From assembly GCF_000241485.1 (NCBI RefSeq), contig NZ_JH584244.1, forward strand, positions 64,295 to 107,401: DNA of 43,107 bases, given 5' to 3'. Of this stretch, positions 1-7,348 are shown in pieces. The notes beneath the pieces were generated by a model. The model was not told the origin of the DNA. It did no database searches and saw nothing but the letters and a program-made list of their open reading frames with translations. Both the position numbers and the translations under genes were made by a program. The stretch comes from Sphingomonas sp. PAMC 26605. Lineage in GTDB: Bacteria > Pseudomonadota > Alphaproteobacteria > Sphingomonadales > Sphingomonadaceae. Each line of letters opens with the position of its first letter. The stretch's first letter is position 1.

Positions 1-209
1 GTATGAGCAGCATGGCGAAAAAGTTGAGCCAGAGCGCCGAAGTCAACGACCGCGGTGCAGTTGGTGGCGGATAGTGATCGCGATCATACTCAGCAGACCA
101 TCGCTGGTGGGCAAGCAGGACGGCAGAGGTGGCTCGGCAAATCTGGACAGGCTGCTAAGTGGAGTTTCTGCCTGAAGGCGGCCAGTATGGCTGCCGAACA
201 GGATATCAG

Positions 210-502
210 ATGACGAAGCGAACACGCCGGAACCACAGCCGGCCTTCAAGGCGAAGCTGACGTTAGCTGCCGTGAAAGGCGAGAAGACGCTGGCCGAGCT
301 GCCGCCGCAGTTCGACGTTCACCCGAACCAGATCACGAGGTGGCGCAGCCAGCTGCTGGACGGGGCTGCGGGGGTTTTCGCGTCGGAGAGCCATAGTGAG
401 CCGGCAGAGCCGGCGATCGACGTGAAGACGTTGCACGCCAAAATCGGCGAGTTAACACTGGGGACGATTTTTTGTCATGGGCGCTCAGCAACGCGAGGAT
501 AG
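210..502 (+). pseudogene. IS3-family OrfA transposase remnant
   Basis: Decayed first ORF of an IS3-family insertion sequence. In the original element this HTH protein would bind the IS ends and be fused to OrfB by frameshifting. After an ATG at 210 the first codons read in one frame. The typical OrfA sequence (FKAKLTLAAVKGEKTLAEL, then FDVHPNQITRW and KTLHAKIGELTL) continues in another frame from about 240, so a single-base change has broken the frame. Similarity stops near 468, where the sequence jumps to unrelated bases. No intact transposase is possible. It marks the left edge of the peptide cluster. Confidence 0.75.
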
Positions 503-559
503 TCCCTCGAAGTCGGCTACGATCACAATCGGATACGCGCTCATGGAGTGTCCATGACA

Positions 560-905
560 AGTGGCGATAGGACCGATGCTGCGCATCTTCAGGGTTATCA
601 ACAGGTACAGCCGCTTCTCCTCGGCCGCGGTGCCGCGGTTCAGCTTCCGGGCGCCAGATGTGATCGATATGCTCAATCGGGTCTGCAGCGAGACTGGCTA
701 TCTGGGCTCGATGGTTGATCAGGGGACAAGTTTGTCTCCGAGGACCTCGATCTGTGGCGTTCATCAAGGGCGTTACACTAGACTTCTAGCAGCTTAGCGC
801 GTCGACCGACCACGCCTTGATCGAATCGTTCGAGGGCAAGTTCCAGGCGAAATCCCTGAACCAACACCGGCTCATGGGTCACGATGACGCAGTCAGAAAA
901 ATTCG
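560..905 (+). pseudogene. IS3-family OrfB (integrase core) remnant
   Basis: Scrambled relic of the DDE transposase of an IS3-family element. Recognisable pieces are NRYSR near 595-610, which corresponds to the VDNYSR stretch of OrfB, and, in another frame at about 799-880, STDHALIESFEGKFQAK, which corresponds to the conserved region around the catalytic Glu (normally TDNAFIESFNGKFR). Frameshifts and stops separate them. It follows the OrfA remnant in the same orientation, so both probably derive from one inserted copy. Calling the family IS3 is safe; the subgroup cannot be assigned by eye. Confidence 0.65.
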
Positions 906-1064
906 AGACTAGTCCCAAACGCAATGATTAAGTGCGGCTAAATGCGCGATTGGCTATAAGCCGTCACTGGCTAGGTTTTGGCGGTGAAAGAGCAGAGCGG
1001 TGTGGCGAAGGCGCCCGCGCTCGGGGCGCGATACCGCCCGCCATCGTTATATCGTGTGACGAGA

Positions 1065-1106
1065 CGCCTAACAACAACTCGGCCCACGCAGTTATGCATG
1101 GGCCGA
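1065..1106 (-). terminator. Rho-independent terminator of the precursor gene
   Basis: Inverted repeat TCGGCCCA (1079-1086) / TGGGCCGA (1099-1106), extended inside the loop by a short G-C, C-G, A-T helix. On the minus strand it is followed by AGTTGTTGTTAG. It lies 18 bases after the stop codon of the precursor peptide and ends the minus-strand gene series. Confidence 0.7.
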
Positions 1107-1124
1107 GCATCTGGTTAAATACGC

Positions 1125-1349
1125 TTAGTTTTCCTGGCCGTAGAGATCGTAACCTCTGGTTCCCTTGTAAGGATAAGGATAAGGTCCCGACCCTGGACTC
1201 GTCGGCGTGGAAGGCGGCGTCGGGCTCGGAGCCGGGGGGCCTGCTTGCCCACCAAAGACCCGGTCCAACTCCTCAGCTGCCAGGGTCTGTAGGGGAGCGC
1301 CAAAGATTGGCCCCCGGGTCTTCGAATCGCTTCTCAGTTCCTTTTTCAT
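1125..1349 (-). CDS. Double-glycine-leader, proline-rich RiPP/microcin precursor
   Basis: A 74-residue peptide with a strong ribosome site (TAGGAG, 8 bases before ATG). Residues 1-34 form a leader ending LAAEELDRVFGG, which matches the double-glycine consensus (Leu -12, Glu -8, Leu -7, Val -4, Gly -2, Gly -1) cleaved by C39 peptidases. The 40-residue core starts QAGPPAPSP, holds 11 prolines among Ser, Thr, Gly and Tyr (PPAPSPTPPSTPTSP, then YPYPY), and ends GTRGYDLYGQEN without cysteine. It sits at the end of the minus-strand series, before a terminator and after a 300-base gap that could hold its own promoter. A C39 exporter, a prolyl-hydroxylase-like oxygenase and a glycosyltransferase in the same island fit a modified, exported peptide. 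Activity and modifications are inference; the leader and core composition are seen directly. Confidence 0.85.
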   Translation of the reverse strand: MKKELRSDSKTRGPIFGAPLQTLAAEELDRVFGGQAGPPAPSPTPPSTPTSPGSGPYPYPYKGTRGYDLYGQEN

Positions 1350-1648
1350 GCCTTTAGCTCCTATTTGGCCTTGGAGGGCGCAATTGGTCTGCCGCGCCTA
1401 GCTCAAACCCTTATGTCACTTGGATTAATTGTCAAGTATAAGACCGGAGAAGACACAAAATACAACGCTCAAGCGCGCTGGTCATCGGACAAAAAGTCCG
1501 ATCGGGTCCTAACCGACATAACTTTAAAAAATTTTAACGGCGCCATTACGGAACCGTAACACTTGAACTGCCTTGGATTTCCCAATGAACCATAAGTGAT
1601 TCCCGTTGCCGCGAAGGTGGGGCTCACGTCGCTCGAAAGATCTCGATT
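1350..1648. promoter_or_regulatory. Intergenic region upstream of the precursor, with inverted repeats
   Basis: No gene. It holds the hairpin ATCGGAC-AAAAA-GTCCGAT near 1483-1502 and a 14-base palindrome TTACGG-AA-CCGTAA at 1546-1559. Between them is an AT-rich stretch (about 1521-1538) that could carry a minus-strand -10 element for the precursor gene. The palindrome may be an operator. No -35/-10 pair is convincing by eye. Confidence 0.4.
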
Positions 1649-2041
1649 CTAGAAAATTGCACATATTTTTGGAGATCCATAGACGCCTAGGTGGCATACA
1701 CCAGATAACCTGGCCAATTCACGTAGTTGATTTCTAAAAGAAAGAGGCAAAGTTCGCTGTTGCGACATGAAGGCCCAAGCCCATAGGTTCAATCCTTCGT
1801 TCCATTCTGATAAATGAAGAATTCTCGCCTTGCCGCGTAATAGATCGCAATGAATGTCATCCCCGACAAATGCCCACACCATAATACCAGCAACCTGACT
1901 CGAGTCATCAAATTGCAAGGCTACCTGTTGGCGGGAGATGGGAACCTCTAGATGATACTGAATAAGCCAATCAGGCCACTCATATTTGTTGTAATCTAGC
2001 AAGAACTCCGTTAGCGTTTCGATGTCAATATCGGTCTTCAT
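1649..2041 (-). CDS. HlyC-like (toxin-activating lysine acyltransferase-type) protein
   Basis: Small protein (130 aa from the ATG at 2041, preceded by AAGGG at 7 bases; an upstream in-frame ATG at 2056 lacks a good site). The layout follows HlyC: a WLIQYHLEVPIS segment aligns with the HlyC region holding catalytic His23. Then come QVALQFDDSSQVAGIMVWAF (HlyC QYVLLTRDDYPVAYCSWA) and an EWNEG...W segment matching HlyC DWTSG...W. HlyC uses acyl-ACP to acylate lysines of RTX toxins; MceI/MchD homologues act in maturation of class IIb microcins. In my alignment the position of HlyC Asp92 is Ala here, so catalysis may differ. It lies between the precursor and the ligase gene, which suggests a maturation role. 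Function is inferred from a by-eye alignment. Confidence 0.55.
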   Translation of the reverse strand: MKTDIDIETLTEFLLDYNKYEWPDWLIQYHLEVPISRQQVALQFDDSSQVAGIMVWAFVGDDIHCDLLRGKARILHLSEWNEGLNLWAWAFMSQQRTLPLSFRNQLRELARLSGVCHLGVYGSPKICAIF

Positions 2042-2159
2042 TAATCGACCCTTCATAGTATGCCGGAAAACGCTCCGTTTTTGGGGCCGCCAGTCTTCTC
2101 CAAGATAGAAAAATATAGCCTAGTTTGAAGCGCTGCGTGATATTCTGTAATATGTTCGA

Positions 2160-3626
2160 TCATGGTATTTCGGAGACCTTTTGGCTTCCCACGTACTTTT
2201 TTAGAATTCGCTCAAGCTTTAACAAATGCCAAAGCCTTACGGCCATGTCTGTGGTAAAATCTCGGCCAGCTTGTTCCCTCGCATCACGTAACAGCTCGAA
2301 AATATTGATGCCATAGTCGGCCAAGATTGACTCGCCGACCTCAGCGTCGAAATCTGTGAGCGCGGCTTCTCTAATGAGCAGCGGACCAAAGTTTTCGCCA
2401 TATCGTGGAAAAATGAAACTGTCGCTCAAACCTGATCTCGCGAGCGTAAGCACGTGAAGAAGTCGACCGTTTCGGAAAGTCCGCGGAAGTCGCCGGCAAA
2501 AATTGACAACGCGGTGAGTTGCAAGCGGATTGCATGGCCAAATTCCACGCCTCAGAAATATGTCTCCTCGTCCCACGCTCGCCAGAACGGCGGAGGAAGA
2601 AAGTAGGCCTGACACCTCGTAATCCCGGCGAATATATGTACGCTCCATACCTAACTCATCACCACCTATCCCGGTGATGACCATATCCAAACGGTCGACG
2701 TCAGGGTGGGAACTGATCGCATGCACGCAGGCAAGCCTATGGTTGTCATCCATCGGGGTGAAAAGGCATTCCTCGTACTTTAGGGCGGCAATGGGAGATA
2801 CTACGTTAGACGGGTATTCGTGATCGTTCAGAGAGAGTAGTTCAACAAGTTCTCGCCGCCGCGAGCTTTGCTGTATCCCAACGGCCCCTTCGTGAACTAA
2901 TCCGTAGGAACTCAGGTCATCACGGAGCAACGCAGCGGCTAACACGGAGCAACTGGAGTCCATACCACCACTTAATTCTAACAATACGCCCTTAGAGCGA
3001 TTCAAACTACCTGCGATACTCTCTCCAATTACATGAAGAAACTCATTTGTCGCGGTGCTGCCCTGAGATAGATACGACTCCGCGGGCACTCCTCGAAGTT
3101 GCTGTTCGGTAAAGCTGATTCTATAACCGTCCGAATTGACGGTTTCACCTGGCCAAAGATTGAAGACACCTTTTAATACCTGATTCCTCGTAAGAGAGGG
3201 CCCGTGCTCTAGATAAAGCACGCAGGCCTCAATGTCAGGCTGCGGTGCCTGTTGCCAAAGTGCGATCTCTTCAAAATCCCACGTGGCTCTAAAATTGCCA
3301 TTTTCGCATGCAATGTGCATCGGTGTCGAGCCGTCTGCCGCCCGAACCATACTTATGCGTGCAGGGTTGAAGTTCCAGTCGATCACAATTTTCGTAGCGT
3401 CAGCGCCCTCTAATGCCGAATATTTTTCTAAGCGATCAATCGTCCCGCGGTACGGGTCGGCTATCTCCCCAATCCAGACAATCAAGCGTTGGTCAGCATA
3501 GATGTGCTCCATCTGGATATGCCTAATCTGGAGACATTTGACAAACCCATCATCTATTTCGACCGATCGCTGAGATGTCGAACAAATCTTCGGCCGCAAA
3601 TTCGTATTGACGCACAGGCTAAACAT
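2160..3626 (-). CDS. Asparagine-synthetase-like ATP-dependent ligase
   Basis: 488 residues; ATG preceded by AAAGGA at 7 bases. The C-terminal half is an asparagine-synthetase fold: PPi-loop LSGGMDSS (about residues 218-225) and a TGIGGDELG motif. These bind ATP and form acyl-adenylates. The N-terminal part lacks the Cys2 nucleophile of glutamine-dependent AsnB (it starts MFSLC), so ammonia from glutamine is unlikely. Shortened, glutaminase-dead relatives act in peptide natural products, for example the macrolactam synthetases of lasso peptides (McjC type). Here it lies between the exporter and the HlyC-like gene, so it probably activates a carboxylate on the precursor (amide or macrolactam formation). 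There is no lasso B protein and the core is not lasso-like, so a lasso product is not supported. Confidence 0.75.
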   Translation of the reverse strand: MFSLCVNTNLRPKICSTSQRSVEIDDGFVKCLQIRHIQMEHIYADQRLIVWIGEIADPYRGTIDRLEKYSALEGADATKIVIDWNFNPARISMVRAADGSTPMHIACENGNFRATWDFEEIALWQQAPQPDIEACVLYLEHGPSLTRNQVLKGVFNLWPGETVNSDGYRISFTEQQLRGVPAESYLSQGSTATNEFLHVIGESIAGSLNRSKGVLLELSGGMDSSCSVLAAALLRDDLSSYGLVHEGAVGIQQSSRRRELVELLSLNDHEYPSNVVSPIAALKYEECLFTPMDDNHRLACVHAISSHPDVDRLDMVITGIGGDELGMERTYIRRDYEVSGLLSSSAVLASVGRGDIFLRRGIWPCNPLATHRVVNFCRRLPRTFRNGRLLHVLTLARSGLSDSFIFPRYGENFGPLLIREAALTDFDAEVGESILADYGINIFELLRDAREQAGRDFTTDMAVRLWHLLKLERILKKYVGSQKVSEIP

Positions 3627-3684
3627 ACCCAGTTCCTTTGATATAACTTAACTGATAGAGCTACAAAAACACGAAGGAATGGTA

Positions 3685-5790
3685 TCAATGCATCGTCAAT
3701 AATCCATCATTCATGGAATAAACAATATCAGCGTTCTTTATCGTCTCTTTTCTATGGGCAATGACAATTCTTGTGATACCCATTGCGTTAATAGCCTCAT
3801 TAACAAGAGCTTCTGTTTGCCAGTCAAGATGGGCAGTGCCCTCGTCAAGAAGCAACAACCTTGGCTTTCTGTATAAGGCACGGGCCAATAGTATGCGCGC
3901 CTTCTGACCTCCGGATAGGGCTGATCCCATGTCGCCAACAAGAGACTCATATTTCATCGGCATTGCGTCAATTTCGCGGGCGATCGCGGCTAGCGAGGCG
4001 GCTTCGATCACCCGGTCCATAATAATCTCCTGATCGAACATCGCGATGTTGCTTGCGATTGACCCGGCGAACAGGCAGTCTTCCTGAAGAACGGCGGCTA
4101 TTTTCGACCGATAGTTGCGGACGCCGTGTTGGAGCAACGGAACCCCGTCAACCAACATTAGCCCACTTTCAGGCTGATCGAGGCCCAGTAAAATCTTCGC
4201 AAGAGTTGACTTTCCGCCGCCAGAACTTCCCGTAATTGCGATATGCTGTCCACACTCGACTCGCAAATTCAAGCCGCGAAGGACCCAAGGTTCGGCTGGG
4301 CCATATCGGTAAAACACATCCTTAAGCTCGACCTGTCCGGAAAATTCGGTATCGGCCGAATGCGGCGGCGCGAAGCTGATGTCCTCCTTCTCGAGCGCAA
4401 TGTCACTTATGCGATCAAGGTGAAGGCTCAGCATTCGGAATGCGATGCCTTGGTCGATCAAGGTCGATGCTCGCGATACAAATTGCTGTTTGTACGCAAG
4501 GTAGGCTACGAGCATGCCAATTGATAAGCCACCGGCTAGTACGAGATTGGCGGCCAGCCATACTATTAGAACCCCCTCTAGCCCAGTAATGATGCTATTT
4601 GCTGCCCCTTGCCAAATGCCAATTCTCGCTACCATCACGTTTGCGTTTGCTTGGTCCGTAAGTCTACCTTGCCAAAGCATGTGGCGATCATTTTCTCGTC
4701 CAAAAAGTCGGAGAACGGTGATACCCCTGAGAGTTTCTATTAACATCGATTGCTCTCGACCGCCGGCGATTATTGCAGCCTCACGCGCCTGTCGCTCAAG
4801 CCTAAACGAGACAATCCTTACGAGAATATAGAACGTAAAACTAATAAAAGTGATTGCTGTTAAAAGTATGCTGTACCACATCATTATTATTAAGGTCAGA
4901 AGAGCCATGGCGCCATCGACTAGCGATGACACGATTCCCTGAGTAAAGGCATCCTGAATAGGGTGCACGGATTGAAATCTCGACATCACATCGCCAACAT
5001 GGCGTCGCTCGAACCACGCGATCGGAAGCCTGAACAGCCTTTTCCCTAGCCTGGAAGTGACAACGAAGCCTAATGACGTTCCGGTTGAAAGTAGTACAAA
5101 TCCACGCACAATCACGGCGACGCCGTTGAGTATCGTTAGTGCAGCAAACGCTAAAGCTACAAGGGCCAACAAGGTCTCATCAGATGATGGTAAAACCTTG
5201 TCTATTACGATTTGCATATAAAACGGCCAAGCTATGGCGGCGATTTGTAGCACGATCGTGAGTATCAGGGTCTGCGTGGCTACACGCTTCCATCCCGTTA
5301 CATTTTTCCAAAGCTGTGATGCCTTTAGACGCGGTCGCTTTTCAAATACCTTAAATTCTTCAGTTGGACTTAGCTCGAGGGCCGCGCCGGTAAAGTGGTC
5401 CGCAACCTCGTCCATCGTCATTCTAGAACCCTGCCCATTCGCTGGGTCGAAAATCTCGGCTCGTCCGTGTTTAATGCGCTCCAAAACCACGAAGTGGTTG
5501 CTATCCCAATGCAAAATCGCCGGGAGGTGTAAACGGGTTAGCGAGTCAGCAGGAACCCTCACTGGGCGCGCGAGTAGTCCGATGTTTTCGGCAACGTTGG
5601 ACAAATTACGGAGCGACAGGCCCTTTAGGCTGGGCGCGTAGTCTTGCCTTAATCCTACCAAGTCGAGGTTCGAGCCGTAATACTCGCTTATCATTGCTAA
5701 ACATGCCAAACCACATTCTGCAATCTCGGTTTGGCGGATGTGCTTTATCCTGCGTAGTGAGAAAATGCCTAGATTTAGCTGATCGATCAT
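3685..5790 (-). CDS. C39-peptidase-containing ABC exporter (PCAT)
   Basis: 701 residues, the usual length for a bacteriocin exporter with built-in leader peptidase. Residues 1-130 are the C39 domain with catalytic Cys26 (AECGLAC), His99 (SNHFVVLE) and Asp115 (FDPANG). A six-helix membrane domain follows (about 160-450). The nucleotide-binding domain has Walker A GSSGGGKST, signature LSGGQKARILLARAL and Walker B LLLLDEGTAHLD. It would cut after the Gly-Gly of the precursor and export the core across the inner membrane. Its start overlaps the stop of the HlyD gene (ATGA), so the two are translationally coupled. An outer-membrane TolC partner is not in the window. Confidence 0.95.
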   Translation of the reverse strand: MIDQLNLGIFSLRRIKHIRQTEIAECGLACLAMISEYYGSNLDLVGLRQDYAPSLKGLSLRNLSNVAENIGLLARPVRVPADSLTRLHLPAILHWDSNHFVVLERIKHGRAEIFDPANGQGSRMTMDEVADHFTGAALELSPTEEFKVFEKRPRLKASQLWKNVTGWKRVATQTLILTIVLQIAAIAWPFYMQIVIDKVLPSSDETLLALVALAFAALTILNGVAVIVRGFVLLSTGTSLGFVVTSRLGKRLFRLPIAWFERRHVGDVMSRFQSVHPIQDAFTQGIVSSLVDGAMALLTLIIMMWYSILLTAITFISFTFYILVRIVSFRLERQAREAAIIAGGREQSMLIETLRGITVLRLFGRENDRHMLWQGRLTDQANANVMVARIGIWQGAANSIITGLEGVLIVWLAANLVLAGGLSIGMLVAYLAYKQQFVSRASTLIDQGIAFRMLSLHLDRISDIALEKEDISFAPPHSADTEFSGQVELKDVFYRYGPAEPWVLRGLNLRVECGQHIAITGSSGGGKSTLAKILLGLDQPESGLMLVDGVPLLQHGVRNYRSKIAAVLQEDCLFAGSIASNIAMFDQEIIMDRVIEAASLAAIAREIDAMPMKYESLVGDMGSALSGGQKARILLARALYRKPRLLLLDEGTAHLDWQTEALVNEAINAMGITRIVIAHRKETIKNADIVYSMNDGLLTMH

Positions 5791-7004
5791 TGTTTCTTTA
5801 CCGCGTAGATGGGCTCAAATAACCATTCCAAGAGGGACATCTGGCGAATAATTACGCGCGCTTTTAACGTCATTCCTGGGTGTAATAGCTGGAAGCCACC
5901 GAAAGCTCGCACCATCGACGAGCGTATGGAGCACGTAACGATGTATACGACCTCATTTTTTCCATCGGACCCGACATGATTTATCGTAACCGGGCTGATC
6001 GCTAGGATTGTAGCGGGCACAGCGCCGAAGGTCGCAAACGGAAACGCATCTACTTGCAGTCGAACCTTTTGCCCGATCGTAAGAAATCCGGCTGCCCGAG
6101 TAGGGACGTACAATGTGGACTGAAGGCGGGCTCCGCGAGGTACAACGGCCATCAGCGGCTGGCTCGGTATTGCTTGCTGCCCCTCCCTCACCACGACGGC
6201 GGTGACACGACCACTGACGGGAGCTACGAGCGTATAGCCGCGCGATGCAGCAACTTCGTACCGTTGTCGTGCGAGAGCGGCGCGCGTTTCCGCTATCTGG
6301 GCCTGAGCAACTTTCCTTTGATTCGTCGCCTCTTCAACCGTCTTACGAGTTGCGTTCAACTCCGCAAGCTTGTCCCCTCGCGCCTGTTCCAATGCCGCCA
6401 TTTGCTGGCGCCGTAACGTCACGGCGTCCTCGCGCGCAGCCATGTCCCGGCGACTGATAAAGCCGCGGTCAGCGATAGTCTGAACTCGAGCAAGATCTGC
6501 AACGGCGTTTTGGATCAGGCTGCTTTGCTCGCCTATCTGGCGATCAATCGCCGAGACCGCGGCACGCTGCCCCAGCGCTTGCACCTCAAGCTTTTCGCGC
6601 GAGGAATCTGTCACGCTTGCGGCCGCCGCTTGCTGGAGCTGTAAGGTGCTGTCTTGCAAATCGAGCGCGGACAAAACCTGTCGCGGACCAGTTTCTCCCG
6701 GCGACACAATCTCCTCGACTTTAATAGACACAAGCGGAGCGCCGGCCGTTACTTGGTCTCCCTCATTGACTAGCAACTTGCCTACCAGTCCGGGCCGACT
6801 TGGGGTGATACTGATCGAGTTCACGGCGATTTCGCCCGACACAGTTTCTGATTGCGTGTACTTTCCCCAAGCCAGCGCGGCACCCATAACGACTACAAGA
6901 AAGAGCAAAGAATACCCGAATATATGCCACGAGACGGGTAAAAACAGATGTATGTCTCCCCCGATGCCATCACCTTGGTTGGACCTGGGGGGAAGCCGGT
7001 TCAA
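5787..7004 (-). CDS. HlyD-family periplasmic adaptor
   Basis: 405 residues. A TTG start at 7004 is preceded by AGGA at 7 bases; no better start exists before the membrane helix. A short cytoplasmic N-terminus, one transmembrane helix (about residues 28-48, IFGYSLLFLVVVMGAALAWG), lipoyl-like halves and a long alanine/glutamine-rich coiled coil (about 115-240) are typical of HlyD/CvaA adaptors that join an ABC exporter to TolC. Its stop overlaps the start of the C39 exporter and its start overlaps the stop of the small ORF before it (TTGA), so it is read within an operon. Role: completes the type I secretion line for the precursor. Confidence 0.92.
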   Translation of the reverse strand: MNRLPPRSNQGDGIGGDIHLFLPVSWHIFGYSLLFLVVVMGAALAWGKYTQSETVSGEIAVNSISITPSRPGLVGKLLVNEGDQVTAGAPLVSIKVEEIVSPGETGPRQVLSALDLQDSTLQLQQAAAASVTDSSREKLEVQALGQRAAVSAIDRQIGEQSSLIQNAVADLARVQTIADRGFISRRDMAAREDAVTLRRQQMAALEQARGDKLAELNATRKTVEEATNQRKVAQAQIAETRAALARQRYEVAASRGYTLVAPVSGRVTAVVVREGQQAIPSQPLMAVVPRGARLQSTLYVPTRAAGFLTIGQKVRLQVDAFPFATFGAVPATILAISPVTINHVGSDGKNEVVYIVTCSIRSSMVRAFGGFQLLHPGMTLKARVIIRQMSLLEWLFEPIYAVKKQ

Positions 7005-7348
7005 TTGGTGATCCTATCAAGGGAACTCAATAAACTAACCGACCGCGCGAAAGGCTCCCGGGATTCGGGGAGCCACAGCGAATCAGCAGATATGGTGAAA
7101 CTTCCAAAACGCCCTCTAACTATACCAATGGACGGCGCACCATTTGCGTTCGGCGTACCGCCAACCTGGCGTTTAGCGCTCCGCGACGCGCAGATTTGAT
7201 CCTCGAACAGGGCCTCACGCTTCGATCGAGCAGGTGCAAAGGGCTGCTCAAAATCGTGGAGGTTGCGGATGGTGTTATCAATGCAAGGAAGCATAATTGA
7301 ACGGCAGCGACCCGGGAAGTCGCGGCAACTGGAGGGCGCTGGGGTCAA
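7001..7348 (-). CDS. Small coupled ORF of unknown function
   Basis: Possible 115-residue protein fitted exactly between two operon genes. Its TTG start (7348) overlaps the TGA of the glycosyltransferase gene (TTGA), and its own TGA overlaps the TTG start of the hlyD gene (TTGA). AAAGG lies 8 bases before its start. I recognise no domain; it is Arg/Ser-rich with three cysteines in the first half and no membrane helix. A VGG at about residue 63 is not preceded by the hydrophobic pattern of a double-glycine leader. The matching overlaps are the only positive evidence; the composition is not strongly protein-like, so it could be a chance reading frame. Confidence 0.35.
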   Translation of the reverse strand: MTPAPSSCRDFPGRCRSIMLPCIDNTIRNLHDFEQPFAPARSKREALFEDQICASRSAKRQVGGTPNANGAPSIGIVRGRFGSFTISADSLWLPESREPFARSVSLLSSLDRITN

